DNA of 64,000 bases from an uncultured Bryobacteraceae bacterium (GTDB lineage Bacteria > Acidobacteriota > Terriglobia > Bryobacterales > Bryobacteraceae). Below the pieces are notes generated by a model. That model did not search any database. It was given only the letters and a program-made list of their open reading frames with translations, and was not told the DNA's origin. The position numbers and the translations under genes are program-made. This document shows, piece by piece, positions 9,768 to 19,969 of this stretch. Numbering within the stretch: position 1 is the stretch's first letter; every line of letters begins with the position of its first letter. Location of the stretch: assembly GCA_937920635.1 (NCBI GenBank), contig CAKZUE010000017.1:62001-126000 (forward strand). The letters are read 5' to 3'.

Positions 9768-12104
9768 CTAGCCCGCCTGCGCCAGCAGTTCGCGCACCTT
9801 CTTTTCGATGTCCGCCGGCGGCTTGTTGTCCAGCGCCGTTTGCAACTCCGTCCTGGCGCGCGTCTTATCGCCTTTTTTCAGCAGAGCCGCGCCGTAATGG
9901 TACCGGAAAGCCGGCTCATCCGGGTACTTTTTCACCAGGCCCTGGAAAACCTGTATGGCAGAATCGACGTCGTTTTTCTTGAGGAAAATCCAGCCCACCG
10001 TGTCCGCGATGTAGCGCTGCTGCGGCAGCCGTTGCAGGGCCAGTTGCGCCAGCCTCAGGGCTTCGTCCAGATCCCCGCCCTGCTCGCTCAGCAGGTAGGC
10101 GAGGTTGTTCATGGCGATGGGAGTGTTCGGGTTCAGCTCCAGCGCCTTGCGGTATGCGGCGATGGCCTCCTTGTACTGGCCCGCCACTTCGTAGGCGTAG
10201 GCCAGCCGCAACGTCGCCTCCAGGCTGCCAGGCGAGATCTGCAACGCCCGCTGGAAGGCGAGAATCGCCCGGGGCAGGTCGCCGTTGAACTGGTGCGCCT
10301 GTCCGAGCATCAGGTACAGATAGTCCCAGTTGGGGTCGCGCTCGGCCAGACGGATCAGTTCGCGCACGGCCAGAGGATAGTCGGCCACGCGCAGCGCCGT
10401 GCGCGCCACCAGCAGCCGCAGGCGCGCATCGTCGGGGTTTTTCGCGAGCTCCGCCTGCGCCAGCGCCAGCCCTTCCTTCTGGAGGTTCTGCGCCAGTTGC
10501 ACCTCCACGCGCCCGGTCAGCGCCCGCACGTCCCGAGTTTTCTCATACAGCTCGCGCAGCCGCGCCTCCGCCTGGGCGTAGCGGCGCTCGGCCAGATCCA
10601 GGAAGGAAATCTGCAAATGCGCTTCCCGATAATTCGGAAACTCTTTCAACAATTCAACCAGAATTTTTCGCGCTTCTTCGTAATTTCCGAGCCCCGTATA
10701 GGCCGCCGCCCGGAAATACCGCCCCTCCGGATGCCGCGGATTGATTGTCAGCACGTCGGCGGCCGTCTGCTGGAGCTCGCGCCACTGTTCGCGGTCCATC
10801 GCGATCTGCGCCAGCGCCAGCCGCGGTTCGAGGAAGTTGCGCTGCATCCGGGCCGCCTCGAGGAACGCCGTCCGCGCCTCCTCCAGCTTCCGGTTCGCCA
10901 GCAGCGCCAGCCCGAGGTTGAACCGGATCACCGGATTGGAGGGCACGTCTTTGGCGAGCTGCTGGAACTCCTTCAACGCCGCGGCAGCGTCCTTGTCCAG
11001 CACCAGCAGCGCCCGCCGCGCGCGGCTCTCGGGATCCTTGGGCGCATCCTCCAGCACGTCCGCATAAGCCTTCTCCGCCTCATCCCGCTTGCCCTCCAGC
11101 AGCAGCAGGCTGGCCAGCCGCTTCCGGTATTCGGTGCGGCGGGCGGCGTCCTTCTCCGCTTCCTTCATTCCGGCTTCGTAAAGGGACCGCGCCTCGCCAA
11201 TCCGCCCGATGCTGCGGTAGAAATCGCCCGCCACCATGCGTCCATTTTCGAAGCCGCCGGGCTGAGTGAGCGGCTCGAGCGCCTGCCGCATCTCTTCCGG
11301 CTTCTGCATCCGGAAGAAATGATTGGCCAGCATCAGCCTCGCCACCGGATCTTTCGGATTCCGGCCGATCCGCTCCCGGCACGCGGCCTCCGCATCTCCG
11401 GGACGCTTCTGGCGCATATGGAGGTTGTAAAGCGCGTCCCACGCCGGCCCCAGCGAGGCGTCCATCTCCAGCGCTTTCCGCAACAGCGGCTCGGCATCTC
11501 TTTCCTGCCCGAGCGTCACCAGCGTGATGCCGGAACTGGCCACCGCCAGCGCCGAATCCGGCTTGAGTTTCCTGGCCTTTTCGAACCACTCCAGCGCCTC
11601 TTTCGGCTTTCTCTCGAGCAGGGCGATCTGCCCCGCCAGCATCTGGCCTTCGAAAGAACCGGGTTTCTTCTTCAGCAGGCTATCGGCGACATCGTGGGCC
11701 TGCCGGAGCGGAAAGTCCTCGATCGCTCCGTGTTGCAGATACGCCAGAATATGCAGTCCCGCCAGGCGCACCTTTACGTCTTCGTTGTCCGGCATCAGCG
11801 CCATCGCCTGGCGCAACGCCAGCAGCGCGCGCGTGACGTCGCCGCCCTTCTCCAGATCGCACAGCGCCAGCCGGTAGTAAGGCTCGCCCCAGTCAGGACT
11901 CTTCTGGATCGCCTTGCGGAAAGCGATCGCAGCTTCGTCGTATTTCTTCTTCTCGAACAGTTCCAGTCCCTGACGGTGGTACCGCTCCGCCACCATCCGC
12001 TTCGCCGGCGAGCAGCCCCACAGCAACACCAGCGCCGCCAGCACCGCCGCCATGGCAGCGCGAGTCCTTTTAGCGCGCGGTGCGGGACCGCGCCCGCTTC
12101 CCAT
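9768..12104 (-). CDS. TPR repeat lipoprotein
   Basis: Many TPR units ('AIAAYRKALELNPNTPIAMNNLAYLLSEQG'); lipobox 'LLWGC'. Start chosen at internal ATG 12104. Confidence 0.85.
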   Translation of the reverse strand: MGSGRGPAPRAKRTRAAMAAVLAALVLLWGCSPAKRMVAERYHRQGLELFEKKKYDEAAIAFRKAIQKSPDWGEPYYRLALCDLEKGGDVTRALLALRQAMALMPDNEDVKVRLAGLHILAYLQHGAIEDFPLRQAHDVADSLLKKKPGSFEGQMLAGQIALLERKPKEALEWFEKARKLKPDSALAVASSGITLVTLGQERDAEPLLRKALEMDASLGPAWDALYNLHMRQKRPGDAEAACRERIGRNPKDPVARLMLANHFFRMQKPEEMRQALEPLTQPGGFENGRMVAGDFYRSIGRIGEARSLYEAGMKEAEKDAARRTEYRKRLASLLLLEGKRDEAEKAYADVLEDAPKDPESRARRALLVLDKDAAAALKEFQQLAKDVPSNPVIRFNLGLALLANRKLEEARTAFLEAARMQRNFLEPRLALAQIAMDREQWRELQQTAADVLTINPRHPEGRYFRAAAYTGLGNYEEARKILVELLKEFPNYREAHLQISFLDLAERRYAQAEARLRELYEKTRDVRALTGRVEVQLAQNLQKEGLALAQAELAKNPDDARLRLLVARTALRVADYPLAVRELIRLAERDPNWDYLYLMLGQAHQFNGDLPRAILAFQRALQISPGSLEATLRLAYAYEVAGQYKEAIAAYRKALELNPNTPIAMNNLAYLLSEQGGDLDEALRLAQLALQRLPQQRYIADTVGWIFLKKNDVDSAIQVFQGLVKKYPDEPAFRYHYGAALLKKGDKTRARTELQTALDNKPPADIEKKVRELLAQAG

Positions 12105-12395
12105 TGAAATTGTGAACGTCAAAATCATAAATGTCCCCCAGGGAACATCGTCGTCATTCCGTCGCCCATCGCCAGTTTCTCCAGCAGCCCAACCTTTCCG
12201 GGCCCGCCCGCGCTGCGCACAGCCAGGCCGCCGGCGCGCGCAATTCCTCCGCCGTCGATCCGGACACGACAGGCTGCTTATTCAAATCGTAAGCCAGATC
12301 CGCGCCGGCGGACACACCCGCGGCAAACGGATAGTACCAGACCTTCACCCGCCCTGGGACTGCGTTGCCGCGGTTCAGTCCCAGAAAACCGCTCT

Positions 12396-13910
12396 TTACG
12401 GACGGGTCTGCGCCATCCCGCGGATCTTCGCCAGAAGCGCTGCCATCTCCCGCACCCGTTCCGGATGCCGCGCCGCAACGTTGGTTTTTTCGCCGGGATC
12501 GCGCTCCAGATCGAAGAGCTGCGGCTCGGGATCGTTGCCGAGTTCGGTGTTCGTGTTCGTGTTGATCTTCGGCCCCTTGCCGGGCGCCACATACTTCCAG
12601 CGCCCCATGATGAGGGACAACGAGCCGGCGTGCTCCACCAGATATTCACGGCCCTTTTTCGACTCACCGAGCAGCGCCGGCAGAATGTCAAAGCTGTCGG
12701 GCGCGGCCGCATCGGCGAGCCTCGCGCCCGTCAGCGCCGCCAGCGATGCGAACAGATCGATCTGGCTCACCAGCGCGCCGGACTCCGCGCGGCTCTTCAC
12801 CCGCTCCGGCCAGCGCACCAGGAACGGCACGCGGGTGCCGCCTTCAAAATTGCTGTACTTGCCGCCGCGCCAGGCCCCGGCGGGGCGGTGACCGTCCAGC
12901 TTTTCCACGGCTTCATCCCTGTAGCCGTCGTCGACCACGGGGCCGTTGTCGCTGGTGAAAATGACCAGCGTGTTGCGCGCCAGGCCGTGACGGTCCAGCG
13001 CGCCCAGGATTTCGCCGGCGCACCAGTCGAGTTGCAGGATCGCATCGCCGCGCGGCCCCATGCCGGAGCGGCCGGCGAAGCGCGGATGCGGCACGCGCGG
13101 CACGTGGATGTCATGGGTCGAGAAGTAGAGGAAGAACGGCTCCTGGCGGTGGCGCTCCAGGAACTGGAGAGCCTTGCCGGTGATGACGTCCGCCATGTCC
13201 TCGTCCTTCCACAGCGCCTTGCGCCCGCCGGTCATGTAGCCGATGCGGCTGATGCCGTTGACGATCGCCATATCGTGGCCGTGGCTCGGGTGCATCCGCA
13301 ACAGTTGCGGATGCGTGCTGCCGAGCGGCTCGCCCGGAAACGGCTCCTTGAAGCTCACCCGGATCAGGTCGGCTGGGTCGAGCCCGACGACGCGATGGTT
13401 CTCGACATAGACGCAGGGCACACGGTCCCCGGTGGCGGGGATCAGGAAGGCGTAGTCGAAGCCCAGCTCGAGCGGGCCGGGGCGGATCTCCCCGTTCCAG
13501 TCCAGATCGCCGCTGCCGAGCCCCAGATGCCACTTGCCCACAACACCCGTGCGGTAGCCCCGTTCATGGAGCATCGCCGGCAGCGTGGGCCGGCCGGGAT
13601 CAATGATCAGTTTCGCGTCCCCCGGCAGAACGCCGGTGCCCGGCCTGCGCCAGGCATACTCGCCCGTGAGCAGCGCGTAGCGCGAGGGCGTGCAGGTGGC
13701 CGAAGGCGAGTGCGCATGCGTGAACCGCACGCCCTCCCGTGCGAGACGGTCGATGTGAGGCGTGCGGATGCGCCGCGCGCCGTTGGCGCTGACATCGCCG
13801 TAGCCGAGGTCGTCGGCGTAGATCAGGACGATGTTCGGGAGGCGCTGCTGCGCGGCCCGCAGGACGGCGGGCGCGGACGCCAGGGCGGCGAGGAAGCTGC
13901 GGCGTTCCAT
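12396..13910 (-). CDS. Arylsulfatase A-family sulfatase, Cys-type
   Basis: 'LPNIVLIYADDLGYGD', catalytic 'CTPSRYALLTGEY', 'GDLDW...', Tat-like N-terminus 'MERRSFLAALASAPAVLRAA'. Confidence 0.92.
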   Translation of the reverse strand: MERRSFLAALASAPAVLRAAQQRLPNIVLIYADDLGYGDVSANGARRIRTPHIDRLAREGVRFTHAHSPSATCTPSRYALLTGEYAWRRPGTGVLPGDAKLIIDPGRPTLPAMLHERGYRTGVVGKWHLGLGSGDLDWNGEIRPGPLELGFDYAFLIPATGDRVPCVYVENHRVVGLDPADLIRVSFKEPFPGEPLGSTHPQLLRMHPSHGHDMAIVNGISRIGYMTGGRKALWKDEDMADVITGKALQFLERHRQEPFFLYFSTHDIHVPRVPHPRFAGRSGMGPRGDAILQLDWCAGEILGALDRHGLARNTLVIFTSDNGPVVDDGYRDEAVEKLDGHRPAGAWRGGKYSNFEGGTRVPFLVRWPERVKSRAESGALVSQIDLFASLAALTGARLADAAAPDSFDILPALLGESKKGREYLVEHAGSLSLIMGRWKYVAPGKGPKINTNTNTELGNDPEPQLFDLERDPGEKTNVAARHPERVREMAALLAKIRGMAQTRP

Positions 13911-14039
13911 CAGAGCGGAGCGGCTCCGGCAGGGTTTCATTTCTTCCGCAGCATACTCCAGCGGCAGGACCGGCACGAAGCCCTGTTCATCGTCTTTTCA
14001 CGCGCCGGGCCGCGGCCCGCGGATACAATCGGAATTGTC

Positions 14040-14906
14040 ATGCCGCATCTGGGACTGCCTTCACTATCGCGCCGCGCGTTCTCGCTGTCGCTGGCCGGCG
14101 CCGCCACGGTTCTCCGCGCCGAGGAGCCGGAAATGCACTGGGCGCTGCTGTCGGACACGCACATCCCCGAGAATCCCGAGGACGCCTACCGCGGCTTCCG
14201 CCCTGTCGACAACCTGAAAAAGGCCGTGCCCATGGTGCTGGAGGCCAAACCGCAGGGCGCGCTGATCTGCGGCGACGCCGCGCGCCTCAAGGGCATGCCG
14301 GGCGATTACCAGGCTCTGAAGACGCTGATCGAGCCGGTCTCCAGCCTCATGCCCGTCGCCATCGCGCTGGGCAATCACGACGACCGCAAGAATTTCCTCG
14401 AAGTCTTCGGCGCCATGCAGAAGGGCGCGCAGCCGGTGAAGAACCGCCACGTGCTCGTGATCGAAAGCCCGGCGGTGCGGTTTATCGTGCTCGATTCGCT
14501 CATCATGCCGAACTTCACTCCCGGACTTCTGGGCAAGGACCAGCGCACCTGGCTGGCGCAATATCTCGACTCCGCTCCGCCCCTGCCCACCGTGCTGTTC
14601 GTGCACCACACGCCCGACGACAGCGACGGCGCGCTGCTGGACGTACCGCGGCTGATGGACATCATCCGGGACCGCAAGAGCGTCAAGGCCGTGGTGTTCG
14701 GCCACTCGCACCGCTACGCGCACCTGGCCTGGGACGGCATTCAGATGATCAACCTGCCCGCGCTCGGCTACAACTTCAACGACGATCAGCCCGTCGGCTG
14801 GGTCGACGCCGTGTTCACGGCGAAAGGGGCCAGTCTGACGCTGCGCGCCATTGGCGGCAACACGGAGCGCGACGGCAAGTCCGTGGTTCTCGCCTGGCGC
14901 GGCTGA
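14040..14906 (+). CDS. Metallophosphoesterase (calcineurin-like), exported
   Basis: 'WALLSDTHIPE', 'GALICGDAAR', 'ALGNHDDRK', 'VVFGHSHRY' metallophosphoesterase motifs; start ATG 14040. Confidence 0.88.
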   Translation: MPHLGLPSLSRRAFSLSLAGAATVLRAEEPEMHWALLSDTHIPENPEDAYRGFRPVDNLKKAVPMVLEAKPQGALICGDAARLKGMPGDYQALKTLIEPVSSLMPVAIALGNHDDRKNFLEVFGAMQKGAQPVKNRHVLVIESPAVRFIVLDSLIMPNFTPGLLGKDQRTWLAQYLDSAPPLPTVLFVHHTPDDSDGALLDVPRLMDIIRDRKSVKAVVFGHSHRYAHLAWDGIQMINLPALGYNFNDDQPVGWVDAVFTAKGASLTLRAIGGNTERDGKSVVLAWRG

Positions 14907-14952
14907 AGCCCGCCGCACGATATGATAGCCTTCCGGAATCCCGGGGGCTGCC

Positions 14953-16641
14953 GTGCATCGCTTCACCGCATTCACGCTTCTCGACTGGCTGATCCTGGCC
15001 GGTTACCTCGCTGGCATCGCGGCCCTGGGACTGTGGATCGGCCGCCGCGTCGGCCGCACCGACCAGTACTTCCTCGGGGCGCGCCGGTTCAACCGCTGGG
15101 TCATGATCGCCCAGAGCTTCGCCTCCGGCACGCACGCCGACATGCCGGTGTCGCTCGCCGGCGCGGTGTACGCCCGCGGTTTCAGCGCCATCTGGTTCCA
15201 GTGGAAAAACATGTTCGCCACGCCCTTCTACTGGCTGCTGGCCCCGCTCTACCGCCGCATGCGCCGCACCACCATCGCCGAGTTTTTCGAAGACCGCTAC
15301 GGGCACTGGATGGGCGCGGCTTACATGGTCTTCGCGCTCGCCTTCCTCACCATCAACCTCGCCAGCATGCTGAAGGGCGCGGCCAAGGTTATCAGCCAGG
15401 CCGCGGGAGGCGACATTCCGGTCAACGCCATCGTCATGGCGATGACCGTGGCGTTCCTGCTCTACAGCTTCATCGGCGGCCAGGTGGCCACGGCGTGGAC
15501 GGAGCTCGTACAGGGATTCCTCATCATCGTGCTGTCGTTCATGCTCATCCCTCTGGGCTGGGGACTGGCAGGCGGCATCAGCGGCATCCGCGAAGCGCTC
15601 GGCCCGGAGCGCCTCACGCTCACTGCTCCGGAAGGCATCGGCCCGTGGTTCATCCTGATGCTCACGATCAACGGGCTGATCGGCATCACCAGCCAGCCGC
15701 ACATCATGGGCATGGTGGCCACGGGCAAGGACGAGGCCGCCTGCCGCGAAGGCTTCCTCTACGGCACGTTCGTCAAGCGCTTCTGCACGCTGGGCTGGGC
15801 GCTCACCGGGCTGGTCGCCGCCGCGCTGCTCGCCAAAGGCGTGTTCGGCACAAACACCCTGCACGATGCCGAGGAGGCGTTCGGCTTCGCCTGCCGCCAT
15901 CTGCTGTTCCCCGGCGGCAAAGGGTTGCTGGTGGCGTGCCTGCTGGCGGCGAACATGGCGGCGTGCTCGGCTTACATGGTCAGCGCCGGCGCGCTGTTCA
16001 CGCGCAACCTGTACGGCCGCTATCTCGTGCGCGGGCGCGATGACCGCCACTATCTCTGGGCCGGCCGTGTCAGCGGTCTTGCCATCACGCTGCTGGGCGT
16101 CGTTTACGCGCTGTTCCTGATCGAGAAAGTGCTGAACACGTTTCTGCTGACGGAAACGCTGGCCACCTATGTCGGCATCGCCGTGCTCGGCGGCATCTTC
16201 TGGCGGCGCGCCAACCGCTGGGGCGCGCTGTCCGGCGTCGCCGCCGCCATGACCGCTAACTTCGCCATCTACTCCTGGCTGAATCAGCGCTTCGATCACT
16301 GGGACCCCAACGTGTTTCTCGCCGCGCTGCTGTGCGGCGCCGCCGTCTTCGTCGTCGTCAGTCTGATGACGCCGCCCGAGCCCGCCGCCGTGCTCGATGA
16401 ATTCTTCGAGCGCCTGCGCACGCCCAGCCACATCGCCCCGGGCTCTTCTCCCGGTGATGAAACCGAGCGCGAGGCCGCCCGGCGCGGCGAGCAACTGCTG
16501 CTGAATCACCTGCTGCACCCGCTGCGCGGGGCCGCGGGCCAGCCCTTCTGGCGCGCCTACCGGATCGATCTTTCGGGATTCCTGCTGGGGTGGGCCATTG
16601 CACTGGGCATGGTGGCGCTGGCCTGGCTCATCGTGCGGTGA
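14953..16641 (+). CDS. Sodium:solute symporter family protein
   Basis: Multi-TM SSS family: 'DQYFLGARRFNRWVMIAQSFASGTHADMPVSLAGAVYARGF'. Confidence 0.88.
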   Translation: MHRFTAFTLLDWLILAGYLAGIAALGLWIGRRVGRTDQYFLGARRFNRWVMIAQSFASGTHADMPVSLAGAVYARGFSAIWFQWKNMFATPFYWLLAPLYRRMRRTTIAEFFEDRYGHWMGAAYMVFALAFLTINLASMLKGAAKVISQAAGGDIPVNAIVMAMTVAFLLYSFIGGQVATAWTELVQGFLIIVLSFMLIPLGWGLAGGISGIREALGPERLTLTAPEGIGPWFILMLTINGLIGITSQPHIMGMVATGKDEAACREGFLYGTFVKRFCTLGWALTGLVAAALLAKGVFGTNTLHDAEEAFGFACRHLLFPGGKGLLVACLLAANMAACSAYMVSAGALFTRNLYGRYLVRGRDDRHYLWAGRVSGLAITLLGVVYALFLIEKVLNTFLLTETLATYVGIAVLGGIFWRRANRWGALSGVAAAMTANFAIYSWLNQRFDHWDPNVFLAALLCGAAVFVVVSLMTPPEPAAVLDEFFERLRTPSHIAPGSSPGDETEREAARRGEQLLLNHLLHPLRGAAGQPFWRAYRIDLSGFLLGWAIALGMVALAWLIVR

Positions 16642-16667
16642 GCCTGCGCCGCCGCGCCAGAGGTCTT

Positions 16668-17639
16668 TCAGCTCATCCGCGCGATGCTCTCGAGAAGCTC
16701 CTCGGGCTTCACCGTCGCCGTGCCCAGTTTGCCGACAGCCACGCCGCTCGAGTGATTGGCCAGCTCGGCGGCTTCCCGCGGCGCGGCGCCGGCGGCGAGG
16801 GCGAGCGTGAAAACCGCGATCGCCGTGTCCCCCGCGCCCGAGACGTCGAAGACCTCGCGGGCGCGTGTGGGCGTGTGGTACGGCGCGCCGCCGCGCTCCA
16901 TCAGAAGCATGCCCTGCTCGCCCATCGTGATCAGCACCATCCGCGTGTCCCAGCGCTCCAGCAGACGCAGCGCGGTCTCTTCGGGCGAAGTCTCCGGCAG
17001 CACGCCGGCAGCGGCGCGCGCCTCTTTGAGATTTGGCTTCACCGCCGTGACGCCGTGCCACTCCAGAGGATTCAGCGGGCTGGGATCGACGGCGATGATG
17101 CGCCCGCGCGCCAGCCTGCAGATGCCTTCCGCGATGGCGGGCGTCAGAAAGCCCTTGGCGTAATCTGAGAAGATCACCGCGCTCCAGCCATCGCTGTGCC
17201 GGGCCAGCTTGTCCAGCACTTCGCGTTCGGCTTCAGGCGGCGTGCGCCGCCGCCGCTCGCGGTCGATGCGCACCACCTGCTGATTCCGGGCGATGACGCG
17301 CGTTTTGACGATGGTCGGCGCCTCCGGCGACACCACCACGGCGGCGTCCTCGATGCGGGATTCGCGCAGCAATCCGGCCAGCTTCTCGCCTGCGTCATCG
17401 CCGCCGCGCACGCCCGCCATGCTGACGCGCGCGCCGAACTCGCGCAGGTTGCGCGCCACGTTGGCGGCGCCGCCGGCGAAAAACGACTCCCCGGTCACCT
17501 CCACCACCGGCACGGGCGCCTCCGGCGAGATGCGGCTCACATCGCCCCACACGAATTCATCGAGCATCACGTCGCCCGCCACCAGGATGTGCTGCCCTGG
17601 AAAGCGCGCAATCAGCTCCTCGGCCCGCTTCGTCTGCAT
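16668..17639 (-). CDS. rfaE1: D-glycero-beta-D-manno-heptose-7-phosphate kinase (RfaE/HldE domain I, PfkB family)
   Basis: 'HILVAGDVMLDEFVWGDVSRISPEAPVPVVEV' and 'DVSGAGDTAIAVFTLAL'. Confidence 0.9.
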   Translation of the reverse strand: MQTKRAEELIARFPGQHILVAGDVMLDEFVWGDVSRISPEAPVPVVEVTGESFFAGGAANVARNLREFGARVSMAGVRGGDDAGEKLAGLLRESRIEDAAVVVSPEAPTIVKTRVIARNQQVVRIDRERRRRTPPEAEREVLDKLARHSDGWSAVIFSDYAKGFLTPAIAEGICRLARGRIIAVDPSPLNPLEWHGVTAVKPNLKEARAAAGVLPETSPEETALRLLERWDTRMVLITMGEQGMLLMERGGAPYHTPTRAREVFDVSGAGDTAIAVFTLALAAGAAPREAAELANHSSGVAVGKLGTATVKPEELLESIARMS

Positions 17640-17680
17640 CGCTCAGCCTTCCGGAGTGTAGCAAAGCGCGCCCGCGCGGT

Positions 17681-19954
17681 TCACAATTCCGGCCAGGCGT
17701 GTTTCGGGTAGCGCCGCATCAGCTCGCGCCGCACCTGCGGATACAGCCTCTCCCAGAACCCCTTCAGGTCCTGCGTCACCTGCACCGGACGCTGATTGGG
17801 CGCGAGCAGATGCACCACCAGGGGCGTGTTCCCAGCTCCGATGCGCGGCGTCTCGGTCATCCCGAAGAAGTCTTGCAGGCGCGAGGCCACGTGGGGCGGC
17901 GCGCCGTCGGGATAGTGGATGCGCGCCCGCCGCCCGCCGGGCAGCGTCAGAAACTCCGGCGCCAGCCGGTCCAGCCGCGCCGCCTGCCCGCCCAGCTCCG
18001 CCCGCACGGCGGCTTCGAATCCGCCACTCGCCGCCGCGCGCCGCAGATCTTCAAACGATCTCAGCCCCTCGCACAACCGCTCCAGCACGCGCTGCGGATC
18101 CGGCTCCGCAAGCCCTGCAAACCGGATGCGGTTGCGCAGCCTCCTCCACTCTTCTTCTCCCGCGAACCGCTCTACGCCGGCTTCCATCGCTTTGCGCGCC
18201 AGCAGCGCCGCGGCATCCTCCGGGTCCGGTTCGTGCCGCCGGGATTCTTCCACCACCAGCTCGTCGTACAGCAACCGCCAGACCTCTTCCACGCGCTCCG
18301 CCTCGCGGTTCCACTCGACACGCGTTTCCTCGCGCAGCCGCTCAGGAAACACGTCCAGCAGCAGTTCCGGCTCGATCGCCACGGCGCTGCGCACCACAGG
18401 CAACCCGCGCTCCGGGCGCTCTTCCGTTTCCAGCGCCACAAGAAATTCCGCCGTCTCGACGCCCGCTTCCTGCGCCAGCAGCGCGGAGGCGCCGTTCGAG
18501 AGCAGCAGCTCCCGCCCCCGCCGCCGCCGAGCCACACGGTCCGGGAAAGCCCGCAACACGCACTCTTCGAGCGGCGCCGAAGCCCGCTGCGGCGCCAGCC
18601 CGCGCAACTGTTTTTCGATCTGCGCCGCCTGCGCCGGATGCGCCGCCGACAGCTCCGCCGCCAGACGGCACGCCGCCGCGCCGCCGCGCGCCACCAGCGC
18701 CGCCAGCCGCGGATGCAGCGGCAACTGCGCCAGCCGCCGCCCGAATTCCGTGAGCCTTCCGCCTGCGTCCAGCGCCCCCAGACGCTCAAGCAGCTCTTCC
18801 GCCGCTGCGAGAGCCTCGGCGGGCGGAGGCGACAACCATTCCAGTTCTCCTGCATCGGCCACGCCTGCCGCGTGCAGGTGCAGGCACACCTGCGACAGCT
18901 CTCTTCGCAGAATCTCGGGCGTTTCGTGCTCGGGACGGCGCAGAAAATCCTCCTGAGGGTACAGCCGCACTGCCAGTCCTGGAGCTGTGCGCGCCGCCCG
19001 CCCGGCGCGCTGCACCGCCGACGCCCGGCTCACGCGCCTGACCTCGAGCCGCGGCAACCCGCTCCACGCCGAATCCGACGGAATGCGCGCCAGCCCCGAA
19101 TCCACCACGATGCGCACGCCAGGGATGGTCACACTCGATTCCGCGATGTTGGTCGAGAGCACCACGCGCCGCCGCGCCGACGGCGTCACCGCGCGGTCCT
19201 GCTCTTCCGGGGGCAGGTCTCCGTGAAGAGCCAGAATCTCGGCTTCGCCTGCCATGCGCCGCCGCGCAAGCGCCTCCGCGCAACGCCGGATCTCCGCCGC
19301 GCCGGGCAAAAAGACGAGGATGTCTCCATCAAATTCCGCAAAGCTGCGCTCCACCGCCTCCATTACCAGTTGTTCCAGCGGCTGCGCCGAGTGCGGCGTG
19401 TAGCGCACCTCCAGCGGAAACAGCCGTCCCTCGCTCCGCAAGACCGGGCATCCGTCCAGGAACTCCGCCACAGAGGCGCCGTCGAGCGTCGCGGACATCA
19501 CCACCAGGCGCAGATCGGGGCGGCGCGTCTGTTGCAGCCGCTTGAGCAGCGCCAGCGCCAGATCACCTTCCAGGTGGCGCTCGTGGAACTCGTCGAGCAC
19601 CACAGCGCTCACGCCATCGAGCAGCGGGTCAGACAGCAGCCGCCGTGCCAGCAGCCCCTCAGTCAGGTACAGCAGCCGGGTGCGCGGTCCCGCGGCTTTC
19701 TGGAACCGCACCTGCCAGCCGACGGTCTCGCCCGCAGCCTCGCCCCGTTCGGATGCAACGCGCTGCGCCGCCAGCCGCGCCGCCAGCCGCCGCGGCTCGA
19801 GCACCAGCACCTGTCGGGGAAACAGACCCAGCAGCGCCGGCGGCACGCGCGTCGTTTTGCCCGCGCCCGGCGGCGCCTCCAGCACGAGGTTTGGCCCGCA
19901 AGCAAGCGCGGCGCGGACGTCATCGAGAATCGCGTCGACGGGAAGCCGCTCCAC
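17681..19954 (-). CDS. hrpB: ATP-dependent helicase HrpB
   Basis: 'VLEAPPGAGKTTRVPPALL', 'VVLDEFHERHLEGD', 'LSTNIAESSVTIPGV', HrpB C-terminal domain. Start GTG ~19954 inferred (ORF continues to 20095 into the divergent gene). Confidence 0.88.
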   Translation of the reverse strand: MERLPVDAILDDVRAALACGPNLVLEAPPGAGKTTRVPPALLGLFPRQVLVLEPRRLAARLAAQRVASERGEAAGETVGWQVRFQKAAGPRTRLLYLTEGLLARRLLSDPLLDGVSAVVLDEFHERHLEGDLALALLKRLQQTRRPDLRLVVMSATLDGASVAEFLDGCPVLRSEGRLFPLEVRYTPHSAQPLEQLVMEAVERSFAEFDGDILVFLPGAAEIRRCAEALARRRMAGEAEILALHGDLPPEEQDRAVTPSARRRVVLSTNIAESSVTIPGVRIVVDSGLARIPSDSAWSGLPRLEVRRVSRASAVQRAGRAARTAPGLAVRLYPQEDFLRRPEHETPEILRRELSQVCLHLHAAGVADAGELEWLSPPPAEALAAAEELLERLGALDAGGRLTEFGRRLAQLPLHPRLAALVARGGAAACRLAAELSAAHPAQAAQIEKQLRGLAPQRASAPLEECVLRAFPDRVARRRRGRELLLSNGASALLAQEAGVETAEFLVALETEERPERGLPVVRSAVAIEPELLLDVFPERLREETRVEWNREAERVEEVWRLLYDELVVEESRRHEPDPEDAAALLARKAMEAGVERFAGEEEWRRLRNRIRFAGLAEPDPQRVLERLCEGLRSFEDLRRAAASGGFEAAVRAELGGQAARLDRLAPEFLTLPGGRRARIHYPDGAPPHVASRLQDFFGMTETPRIGAGNTPLVVHLLAPNQRPVQVTQDLKGFWERLYPQVRRELMRRYPKHAWPEL

Positions 19955-19969
19955 ATATACACTGTAGCT

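Noticed and set aside
9840-12107. 755-aa plus-strand ORF
   Set aside because: Antisense shadow of the TPR lipoprotein gene in GC-rich DNA; no protein-like motifs
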